The notes under the pieces: generated by a model | Seen by the model: only the letters and a program-made list of their open reading frames with translations | Told to the model about the DNA's origin: nothing | Database searches by the model: none | Made by a program: the position numbers and the translations under genes | Origin: JBCBKZ01 sp039026975 | GTDB taxonomy: Bacteria; Bacteroidota; Bacteroidia; J057 | Reading direction: 5' to 3' | NCBI GenBank assembly: GCA_039026975.1 | Contig: JBCCLI010000424.1 | Coordinates: 1 to 5,555, forward strand | DNA: 5,555 nt | In this document: piece after piece, positions 1 to 5,555 of the stretch | Layout of the letters: every line of letters begins with the position of its first letter | Position numbering within the stretch: the stretch's first letter is position 1

Positions 1-14
1 ATAAATTATTCAAT

Positions 15-62
15 CTGCTGTATATTAATTGTATATTTGCGATTACTACCGCAGTATTTTTT
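15..62 (+). terminator. Possible weak intrinsic terminator
   Basis: Bases 15-22 (CTGCTGTA) can pair with 47-54 (TACCGCAG) as seven pairs with one mismatch. A T-rich run follows at 55-62. The loop is long (about 24 bases) and AT-rich, so the hairpin would be weak. It could end transcription of a gene lying to the left of the window. Chance pairing is a real alternative in such AT-rich DNA. Confidence 0.2.
32..39 (+). promoter_or_regulatory. TAnnTTTG-like -7 element (weak candidate)
   Basis: TATATTTG matches the Bacteroidota -7 consensus TAnnTTTG exactly. I see no good TTG/TTTG -33 element about 20 bases upstream, and the site lies more than 300 bases before the preferred start. It also overlaps the second copy of a TGTATATT direct repeat (19-26 and 30-37). 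A chance match in AT-rich DNA is quite possible. Confidence 0.18.
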
Positions 63-248
63 GAAGAATTGGCTTATTTCTTGGTTTTAACAGGGTAATT
101 TGTTTTTAATTTTTATTAGGGAATTTAAACTCAACTGATCATTTGATGATTATATTATTTAGGTATTAAATTATCTTTTGATTAGTTTTAAATCGGTTGA
201 TTACAATTACCTGGACAAACATAGATTACAGTGAAGAATGGTGATTTT

Positions 249-302
249 AGAAAGAAAACTTTTCTTCAAGATCTGTCAGAATTAAGAGTAAGTTTTCTTT
301 TT
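249..302 (+). other. Inverted repeat / leader hairpin
   Basis: Bases 249-261 pair with 290-302 over 13 positions, all Watson-Crick except one G-T. The loop is 28 bases. The core is AAAGAAAACT at 251-260 and its exact reverse complement at 291-300. The 3' arm is T-rich, so the RNA could act as a weak terminator or a leader structure in front of the long gene. If translation began at GTG 231, the repeat would be inside coding sequence. Confidence 0.4.
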
Positions 303-371
303 CACAAACTATTCCAGAGTTGCTTTGGTATCCTTGCTGTTTCTTGTTCGACCAAATTATCACTATATGCA

Positions 372-425
372 TTGAAAGCTACACTGCTGATACTGCTAAG
401 TATCTTGATCCAGTATGCTCATGCT
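372..425 (+). other. Signal peptide of the large secreted protein
   Basis: Read from TTG 372 as Met, the first 18 residues are MKATLLILLSILIQYAHA. There is one Lys, a hydrophobic Leu/Ile core, and an Ala-His-Ala ending that fits signal peptidase I, with cleavage before LDTSF. This matches the Sec export step that T9SS substrates need before crossing the outer membrane. No lipobox cysteine follows, so it is not a lipoprotein signal. Confidence 0.75.
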
Positions 426-3400
426 CTTGATACATCCTTTCTCATCAATGACAAGGACACAATTAATATTAGATCACTTAATCAACCTACTAAGTGGTCC
501 ACATACTCATGGGATGTAAATCAGCATTCTACACCTAACCTCATTTCCAGTCTAGAAACAGAAGACTTTCTGTTTGAACCTGTTGCAGACGAGATTTGTA
601 ATAATGGACTGGATGATGATGGAGATGGGTTATTAGACTGTGCAGACCCCGACTGTAATGCAGTAGAATTTTGTAACCCTGAAAACTCTTGTGGTTCTCT
701 AGGGGATAATGTGGTTATAAACGGGGATTTTGAACAAGGATACTTTGGGTTTTCCAGTGATTTAGGGAGAGGTTCTAATAATCCTGTGTTGGGTGGATGT
801 AATACTCAAGGATGGTATGCTGTAGGGAAAAAGTTTGGAACACAGAATCTCCCATACTTTAACGGTCCTACTGGGCCGGGTTCATATACAAGTGCAGATC
901 CTAATGATATAAGTAATACCGGACTTGTACCTGGAAATAACCGTGATCACACCACGGGAGATGGTAATTTTCTGGTAATAGATCCTAATGATAGAACAGG
1001 AGTAGAATACTGGTATCAAGATATCCTACTTTGTGAGGGACAGAGATATGTTTTCTCCGCATGGTTTAAAGATATTTCCAGGGATGTTAATCCTCAGCCT
1101 AAGTTAAGTTTTGCCATTGATGGCCAATTGCTTTTTCCTTATACGGAATTCCCTGTGAATGACTGGCGACAAGTATCAGCTGTATATGTGGCTCAAGTAT
1201 CAGGTATTTCACGTATTGCGCTTGTAAATGGACAGCCAGGCTGTGATGGAAATGATGTGGCCATAGATGATATTTCCTTAAGAGCATGTGACGGGAATTT
1301 CGTGGTTATAAAAGGTGATCCCGCTATTTGTAGAGGAGAGGATATAGTGCTAAGTGTGTCCTTACAAGACCTATCTTATCAGGATCCTGAATATCAATGG
1401 CAAAGAAGTATAGATGGAGGGAATAGCTGGATAGATATCCCCGGAGCCAATTTTCCTGATCTAGTATATGATAATCCTGCAGATGGTATGCAGTTTAGGC
1501 TCCTTACCTCAGACCTGGGAAATATTAACACCCCTTCATGCCGTGTGGGCTCTAATGTTATTCAGACAGTCATTCTTAACTGCGTAGAAGAAATTTGTAG
1601 AAATGGCTTAGATGATGATGGAGATGGATTAATTGATGAAAATGATTCTGACTGCCCGCTAGATGACACCCCAGTATGTGCTGCTGATGGGGGTATAAAG
1701 TATTATCTCCCCTCTGTATGGAGAAATAACTCTGAGGGCTTTCCGCATAGCCTGTTTCTAAGTACCTCCTTTCCAGAAGCTAACATCAACGTAACAAATA
1801 CTGACGGCTCCTTTAATCAAGATTTCACCATAGCAGCAGAAACTCCCTTAGAAGTAGCCTTAAATACCCAACTAATTGCTACTAATCAGGTCAACACGCC
1901 TGAAAGGAATAAGGGGCTGATCATCACCTCTGATGTTCCTATTTCTCCCTTATACAGAATCACTAACAATAATAATAGAGTGCTAGCTAATCTGAAAGGG
2001 GCTAGCGCACTGGGAAGAAGCTTTAGGTTAGCTACCCCAGTTAGAACTGATGGGAATGGAGGAAACCAAGAAAGGCATTATTTTTCCATCATGGCTACAG
2101 CGGATAATACAGTTATCACCATAGATGACAGTCCTTTTCCGCTGAGAGGAATTAATCTACCTTTTACCTTTACCCTGAATGCGGGGGAAACCATTATGAT
2201 GCATCCTGATGATGATGATGATCATTTGACAGGTACACTCATAGTTTCTGATAAAGCTATTTCTGTCATTACAGGTACCCAGCATACAGAAGCACAGGGA
2301 ACTAATGATAGGGAGGCTTCTGCAGATGTAGTCATTCCATTTACTAACATAGGGAAGGACTATGTCTGCATGAGAGGGGGATTCCCTACCTCTTTACATG
2401 ACTATGTGATGGTGGTGGCAGTCTTGGATGGTACACAGGTGTTTTTAGACAATATTCCGTTTCCTCAAGCTACCCTGGCAGCAGGGGAATTCACCCTTAT
2501 AGAGCTTAATGGGAATAGGGGAGATCCTCATTACATACAAGCTACCAAGGACGTCTATGCATACCATGTGTCCGGTATAGCTAACACGGGAGGAGAGTTT
2601 GGGATGGCAGTCCTGCCGCCTGTGAGTGATATAAGCTGTACAGGAAGTAAGTATGTAACAGTTCCAAGATTTGACGGAGGAGGACTTGAGAATGATTTAT
2701 ACATCATTTCTCCTAATAATGGATTAGTAAGCTTAACCATAGACGGCCAGCCTTATACTAACTATGGGACAGCAGTTCCCATTCCTGGCTATAATGGCTT
2801 CTCTGCAGTCTACTTAAATCAGGACGCCCTACCAGAGAACGTAAATGAGATACAGTCAAATAAATACGTTTATGTGGGGCAGTTTGTAGGGAATGATGAT
2901 ACAGGCGCCTATGGATTCTATTCAGAGTATGATTCCAGGGTGGATATACTAGACCCGGTACAGGCACTTCCCACTACCTATTATATAGCGGATACGGTCT
3001 GTATAGGAAGGACAATCAACCATACGTTACTGGCTGAAAGCTGTGGGCTTTCTCATAGAATAGTAGCAGGTGTTCAGGGGAATGGTTCCATAAGCTTCTC
3101 AGATAATTCTCTTACCCTGTCCTACACGGCAGAGGTAGGCGGTTTGGATATTATCCAACTCACTGTAGAAAATGAAAATGGGGTTCAGGGAACCGTTTGT
3201 ATTGGCTTTTTTGTCCCAGAACCAGAAGCTGACGCCGGTCCAGATCAGACGGTCTGCCTGGGAGAAACCATAGAGTTCCAGGGTTCAGGAGGAGGGTCCT
3301 ATTCATGGACGCCCCCTAATGGGCTCTCTGCTGCTGGAATAGCTACTCCTACTTTAAGGCCTCAAAATACCAGAGATTATCAGCTAACAGTTACTGATGA

Positions 3401-5555
3401 GTTTGGCTGTAAGGATATTGACTCCGTAAAAGTGAGTGTGAATCCTACCCCTGAATTAAGCCCCCAGAGGCCTGGCTTATGTGAAGATGATTCAAGAAAT
3501 GTGAATCTATCTGTATATGAAGGGCTACTAAATCCCAGTACTTCTACTGGAACCTTTACTTATGCAGATGTGAATTGGACGCCTATCCAGACCCCTAATG
3601 ATTTTGATGCTACTGACGGCGAATTTATCCGTGTCATTTTTGTAGATGATAATACAGGCTGTACTGACACTACAAATATCTCATTCTCAGTTCAGCCAAG
3701 TATAGTAGTTCCTCCTCAAACCATCGAAATATGTAGAGAGGATGCTGGCTCAGTGGACTTAACTGTGTATGAGGCTACCATATCTCCAAAAGAAGGCATA
3801 TTTACCTATACTAATGGGGCGGGTAACGTGATCAATAATCCATCAAATGTCAGGGTAGCTAATGGAGAAAATATCTTTGTAAACTTTTCTAGTGCCTTAT
3901 GTGATGCTACCGCTACTTACACCTTTCAGTTCAGAGATCCACCTACGGCATTTGCAGGGGAAGATACAACTATATGCCCTGATACGGAGCTAGCCCTGAA
4001 TGGGGAGGGAGGCGTATCATTAAGCTGGCTACCTCATCCTACTTTATCGGATACCTCTGTGGCTAACCCCATAGTTATACCACTAAACCTGACGGCTTAT
4101 TACCTCAGGGTAGTGGATCAGTTTGGCTGTGTAGGATTTGATACTGTGGTAGTAGATCTTAATCCACCTACTCCCGCCAATGCAGGGGTAGATGCATCCA
4201 TTTGCCAGGGGGAAACTACTCAGCTAAGAGCAAGCGGTGGGGTTACCTACCAGTGGGATAATGAGCTTAGCTTGTCTGATCCTACCATTGCTAATCCTAT
4301 TGCGAGTCCTGGGATTACTACTTCCTATGCAGTAGAAGTAACGGATGTCCGAGGCTGTAGCAGAATAGACACTGTAGAGGTGGAGGTAAGACCTGTACCC
4401 AGAGCTGATGCAGGGGAGGATTTAGCTATTTGTGCAGGAGAAACCATAGATATCATAGGGGGAGGAGGACTTATATATGAGTGGATGCCTGCCAGAGGAT
4501 TATCCAGCACTACCATTTCTAATCCTATTTTTCAAGGCAATGCCACCACTACTTATGTATTAACAGTAACTAATGATGTAGGCTGTTCTTCTAAGGATAC
4601 TATGACGGTAAGTGTGAACCCATTACCTGCCGCATTGATAAATGTTTCTCGTACAGAGATATGTAGAGATGATCCTGTATTGTTTGAGGCCAATGGAGCA
4701 GATACCTATAGATGGATTCCAGAGTTTGAGTTCCCCGATCCTAATGCACAGCGTACCACCATTAATCCGTTGGCTTCCTCCCTATATGTATTAGAAGGTT
4801 TGACCACAGAAGGGTGTGCTTCCAGAGACTCTGTTTTTGTCATTATTCAGAATGGCCCTAATGTGATTATCACCCCTGATAGCAGTATTTGTGAGGGAGA
4901 TACCGTTTGGTTAGGAGTATCAGGAGCGGTTTCATATACCTGGAGTACAGATCAGGAAGTGGATACCATACGAGTTATTCCGTCAGAAACTACAGATTAT
5001 TGGGTGATTCCATTCTCTAATCTAGGATGTCCAGGAGATACGGCTTTCTCCAGTGTCAGGGTAGTTCCTTACCCGCTGGCCATGTTCAGCCCAGATGCAG
5101 ATTCTGGCTTTACGCCTAAAGCCATAGAGTTTCAGAATCAGAGTGAATTAGCTACTAATTATATGTGGGACTTTGGAGACGGCTCCACCTCGGAACTTGA
5201 GAATCCCACACATGTGTATAATGAAGAAGGTCAATACACAGTAAAATTGACGGCCTTCAATGAACTTGGATGCTTGGATACTGTTTCCTTCTCCTTTCTG
5301 GATATACTTATGTCCAGGTTGTATGTTCCTAATGCCTTCACCCCTAATGATGATGGGTTTAATGAAGTTTTCCGCTTTCCACACATAGGGATAGAAGTTA
5401 TGACCATGAAAATCTTCACTAGGTGGGGAGATTTAATATATGAAGAGACAAGTGAGGACCCCAGCTGGGATGGTGTATATAAAGGTGTTACTGTACCTGA
5501 GGGTGTATATGTCTATAAGTTGGATGTTCTTGAAATAGGAGGGTTCAGTTATACC
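372..5555 (+). CDS. Giant secreted IgGFc-binding-type, Ig/PKD-repeat protein with T9SS type B sorting domain (3' partial)
   Basis: This is a very large exported protein, at least 1728 residues, open to the window edge. Likely role (inference): cell-surface or extracellular adhesion or ligand binding. Domains in order: signal peptide 1-18; Asp-rich EF-hand-like motif 74-95; jelly-roll carbohydrate-binding-like domain about 113-306 (NGDFE at 117-121, AIDDISL at 297-303); Ig-like domain 307-405 (W343, W353); second Asp-rich motif 407-428; IgGFc-binding-like domain about 436-853; divergent beta-domain 855-952; Ig-like repeats between 953 and 1568 with a second repeat family inserted at 1029-1191; PKD domain 1569-1645 with WDFGDG at 1599-1604; CHU_C / T9SS type B sorting domain from 1650 (VPNAFTPNDDGFNE). 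That last domain normally ends the protein, so only about 10 residues are probably missing. TTG 372 was chosen because it starts a textbook signal peptide. GTG 231 is the alternative and adds 47 residues. There is no Shine-Dalgarno sequence, which is usual in Bacteroidota. Family and export route are well supported; the ligand is unknown. Confidence 0.93.
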   Translation, partial: MKATLLILLSILIQYAHALDTSFLINDKDTINIRSLNQPTKWSTYSWDVNQHSTPNLISSLETEDFLFEPVADEICNNGLDDDGDGLLDCADPDCNAVEFCNPENSCGSLGDNVVINGDFEQGYFGFSSDLGRGSNNPVLGGCNTQGWYAVGKKFGTQNLPYFNGPTGPGSYTSADPNDISNTGLVPGNNRDHTTGDGNFLVIDPNDRTGVEYWYQDILLCEGQRYVFSAWFKDISRDVNPQPKLSFAIDGQLLFPYTEFPVNDWRQVSAVYVAQVSGISRIALVNGQPGCDGNDVAIDDISLRACDGNFVVIKGDPAICRGEDIVLSVSLQDLSYQDPEYQWQRSIDGGNSWIDIPGANFPDLVYDNPADGMQFRLLTSDLGNINTPSCRVGSNVIQTVILNCVEEICRNGLDDDGDGLIDENDSDCPLDDTPVCAADGGIKYYLPSVWRNNSEGFPHSLFLSTSFPEANINVTNTDGSFNQDFTIAAETPLEVALNTQLIATNQVNTPERNKGLIITSDVPISPLYRITNNNNRVLANLKGASALGRSFRLATPVRTDGNGGNQERHYFSIMATADNTVITIDDSPFPLRGINLPFTFTLNAGETIMMHPDDDDDHLTGTLIVSDKAISVITGTQHTEAQGTNDREASADVVIPFTNIGKDYVCMRGGFPTSLHDYVMVVAVLDGTQVFLDNIPFPQATLAAGEFTLIELNGNRGDPHYIQATKDVYAYHVSGIANTGGEFGMAVLPPVSDISCTGSKYVTVPRFDGGGLENDLYIISPNNGLVSLTIDGQPYTNYGTAVPIPGYNGFSAVYLNQDALPENVNEIQSNKYVYVGQFVGNDDTGAYGFYSEYDSRVDILDPVQALPTTYYIADTVCIGRTINHTLLAESCGLSHRIVAGVQGNGSISFSDNSLTLSYTAEVGGLDIIQLTVENENGVQGTVCIGFFVPEPEADAGPDQTVCLGETIEFQGSGGGSYSWTPPNGLSAAGIATPTLRPQNTRDYQLTVTDEFGCKDIDSVKVSVNPTPELSPQRPGLCEDDSRNVNLSVYEGLLNPSTSTGTFTYADVNWTPIQTPNDFDATDGEFIRVIFVDDNTGCTDTTNISFSVQPSIVVPPQTIEICREDAGSVDLTVYEATISPKEGIFTYTNGAGNVINNPSNVRVANGENIFVNFSSALCDATATYTFQFRDPPTAFAGEDTTICPDTELALNGEGGVSLSWLPHPTLSDTSVANPIVIPLNLTAYYLRVVDQFGCVGFDTVVVDLNPPTPANAGVDASICQGETTQLRASGGVTYQWDNELSLSDPTIANPIASPGITTSYAVEVTDVRGCSRIDTVEVEVRPVPRADAGEDLAICAGETIDIIGGGGLIYEWMPARGLSSTTISNPIFQGNATTTYVLTVTNDVGCSSKDTMTVSVNPLPAALINVSRTEICRDDPVLFEANGADTYRWIPEFEFPDPNAQRTTINPLASSLYVLEGLTTEGCASRDSVFVIIQNGPNVIITPDSSICEGDTVWLGVSGAVSYTWSTDQEVDTIRVIPSETTDYWVIPFSNLGCPGDTAFSSVRVVPYPLAMFSPDADSGFTPKAIEFQNQSELATNYMWDFGDGSTSELENPTHVYNEEGQYTVKLTAFNELGCLDTVSFSFLDILMSRLYVPNAFTPNDDGFNEVFRFPHIGIEVMTMKIFTRWGDLIYEETSEDPSWDGVYKGVTVPEGVYVYKLDVLEIGGFSYT
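591..656 (+). repeat. Asp-rich EF-hand-like motif, copy 1 (residues 74-95)
   Basis: The motif reads EICNNGLDDDGDGLLDC followed by ADPDC. Asp81, Asp83, Asp85, Gly86, Asp89 and Asp92 fall at positions 1, 3, 5, 6, 9 and 12 of a calcium-binding EF-hand-type loop. Cys76, Cys90 and Cys95 flank it. Similar NGxDDDxDGxxDxxDxDC motifs are common in secreted Bacteroidota and myxobacterial proteins and resemble the MopE-type metal-binding repeat. Calcium binding is inferred. Copy 2 lies exactly 999 bases downstream. Confidence 0.75.
708..1289 (+). other. Jelly-roll / carbohydrate-binding-like domain (residues 113-306)
   Basis: The domain opens with NVVINGDFE and closes with VAIDDISLRAC. These are the first and last strands typical of galactose-binding-like or CBM4/9-type beta-sandwiches, where the closing D-D-[IV] strand is characteristic. 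Between them are the expected conserved stretches, CEGQRYVFSAWFKD (from Cys221; Trp231) and the DWRQVSAVY strand. Its length of about 195 residues is usual for the fold. Binding to a sugar is possible but not shown; many such domains in T9SS proteins have no known ligand. Confidence 0.6.
1290..1589 (+). other. Ig-like domain (about residues 307-406)
   Basis: The sequence has the pattern of Ig-like domains common in Bacteroidota secreted proteins: AICRGEDIVLSV on the early strand, then YQWQRSIDGGNSWIDIPGA with Trp343 and Trp353, then a late strand ending in VIQTVILNC. It links the jelly-roll domain to the second Asp-rich motif and is probably a structural spacer. Confidence 0.6.
1590..1655 (+). 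repeat. Asp-rich EF-hand-like motif, copy 2 (residues 407-428)
   Basis: The motif reads EICRNGLDDDGDGLIDEND followed by SDC. Asp414, Asp416, Asp418, Gly419, Asp422 and Asp425 fill the same loop positions as in copy 1. Cys409 and Cys428 match Cys76 and Cys95; the middle Cys90 is replaced by Glu423. A 17-base core, GATGATGATGGAGATGG, is identical in both copies. It sits directly before the IgGFc-binding-like domain. Confidence 0.75.
1677..2930 (+). other. IgGFc-binding-type domain (about residues 436-853)
   Basis: The region starts with KYYLPSVWRNN and continues as a roughly 415-residue all-beta domain with the marks of the IgGFc-binding N-terminal family: ADNTVITID (from 577), GTLIVSDKAISVITGTQ (621-637), VMVVAVLDGTQVFLD, and an ending YVYVGQFVGNDDTGAYGFY. 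The family is named from human FCGBP. In bacteria it occurs in large secreted proteins, and its ligand there is generally unknown, so IgG binding should not be assumed. A run of five Asp (613-617) sits inside it. Confidence 0.75.
3228..5075 (+). repeat. Array of Ig/PKD-like repeats (residues 953-1568)
   Basis: Six repeats share the pattern xAGxDxxICxGExxxLxxxGGxxYxW...LS...xxNPI...TxxYxVxVTDxxGCxxxDTVxVxVxPxP. They start at bases 3228, 3945, 4176, 4404, 4632 and 4863. Repeats 2 to 5 have a nearly constant period of 76-77 residues (228-231 bases). Each has one Cys near the start and one in a GC near the end, likely a disulfide within the domain. Two units of another family separate repeats 1 and 2. 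Repeats 5 and 6 are the most divergent. The array probably forms a rigid stalk. Confidence 0.85.
3456..3944 (+). repeat. Tandem pair of a second repeat family (residues 1029-1113 and 1114-1191)
   Basis: Two adjacent units differ from the Ig-like repeats around them but resemble each other. Both show C, acidic residues, then V-[DN]-L-[ST]-VYE, a P-x-x-G-x-FTY stretch, a later P, a GE-x-I-x-V-x-F strand and a second Cys. Unit 1 contains NVNLSVYEGLLNPSTSTGTF and unit 2 SVDLTVYEATISPKEGIF. They appear to be another beta-sandwich module inserted after Ig-like repeat 1. I do not recognise a named family. Confidence 0.6.
5076..5306 (+). other. PKD domain (residues 1569-1645)
   Basis: The motif WDFGDGSTSELENPTHVY (from Trp1599) followed by GQYTVKLTAFNELGC is a textbook PKD domain. 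It directly precedes the sorting domain, a very common order in T9SS type B substrates. Unlike the preceding repeats it lacks the first Cys but keeps the GC near its end. Confidence 0.9.
5319..5555 (+). other. T9SS type B (gliding motility-associated, CHU_C) C-terminal sorting domain, truncated by window end
   Basis: Residues 1650-1728 read LYVPNAFTPNDDGFNEVF, then MKIFTRWGDLIYE, SWDGVYKG, and VPEGVYVYKLDV. These are the hallmark blocks of the CHU_C domain that directs export through the type IX secretion system. Seventy-nine residues are present; the family is usually about 85-95, so only the last strand and the stop should lie outside the window. Confidence 0.93.

Larger units (their letters stand above)
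1..371. other. AT-rich intergenic / 5' leader region
   Basis: This stretch has no convincing gene on either strand. It is clearly richer in A and T than the coding region that follows. It holds a TAnnTTTG-like element at 32-39, a possible weak hairpin plus T-run at 15-62, and a 13-pair inverted repeat at 249-302. The frame of the downstream gene is closed by TAG at 222-224 and open from 225, so part of this region (231-371) would be coding if the gene started at GTG 231 instead of TTG 372. The end of an upstream gene may lie just outside the window, but nothing here shows it. Confidence 0.7.

Noticed and set aside
172..180. TATCTTTTG, a near match to the TAnnTTTG promoter element, with TTTG at 142-145.
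   Set aside because: The element has one extra base and the spacing of 26 is too long for the usual -33/-7 arrangement.
238..285. A 15-codon reading frame beginning ATG GTG ATT and ending TAA, overlapping the first arm of the inverted repeat; a possible leader peptide.
   Set aside because: It is very short, has no recognisable start signal, and has no run of regulatory codons typical of an attenuator. Chance is the simplest explanation.
1099..1287. Reading frame of about 60 codons inside the large gene, and similar ones at 2555-2740, 2758-2967 and 4325-4516.
   Set aside because: All lie in other frames across well-conserved domains of the large protein, and their translations show no domain or signal. 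They are shadows of the real gene.
1677..2930. Interpretation of the IgGFc-type domain as an immune-evasion factor that binds host antibodies.
   Set aside because: The family name comes from a human mucus protein. The rest of the protein fits a free-living Bacteroidota surface protein, and nothing in the sequence shows antibody binding.
3228..5075. Regular repeats of about 230 bases considered as a DNA repeat array such as a CRISPR or satellite.
   Set aside because: The similarity is at the protein level with diverged codons. They are protein domains in one open frame, not identical DNA repeats with spacers.
5148..5419. Two overlapping frames of 62 and 78 codons across the PKD and sorting domains.
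   Set aside because: The + strand frame 0 here encodes unmistakable WDFGDG and VPNAFTPNDDG motifs, so these alternatives are not coding.

Overview
The window is almost entirely one very large gene on the + strand, preceded by about 370 bases of AT-rich DNA in which I find no convincing gene. The reading frame stays open from position 225 to the last base. My preferred start is a TTG at 372, giving at least 1728 residues with no stop before the edge. The gene is cut by the window a few residues short of its expected C-terminus.

The protein is a secreted, multidomain surface or extracellular protein of the phylum Bacteroidota. The evidence is the C-terminal gliding-motility-associated / type IX secretion (T9SS type B, CHU_C) sorting domain with its VPNAFTPNDDGFNE signature, the IgGFc-binding-type domain, and the chain of Ig/PKD-like repeats. 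The style resembles Cytophagales or Saprospiria-like marine and soil bacteria, but I cannot assign a genus.

Layout (protein numbering from TTG 372): signal peptide 1-18; linker 19-73; first EF-hand-like Asp-rich motif 74-95; jelly-roll / carbohydrate-binding-like domain about 113-306; Ig-like domain about 307-405; second Asp-rich motif 407-428; IgGFc-binding-like domain about 436-853; divergent beta-domain about 855-952; Ig-like repeat 1 at 953-1027; two repeats of a different family at 1029-1113 and 1114-1191; Ig-like repeats 2-6 at 1192-1568; PKD domain 1569-1645 with WDFGDG; T9SS type B sorting domain from 1650, truncated at 1728.

The inferred job is adhesion or ligand binding outside the cell. 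The N-terminal modules would do the binding, the repeats would act as a spacer or stalk, and the C-terminal domain would direct export across the outer membrane. No partner gene, RNA gene, CRISPR array, insertion sequence or defence system is visible. The architecture is a recognisable variation on a known theme rather than a clearly new system.
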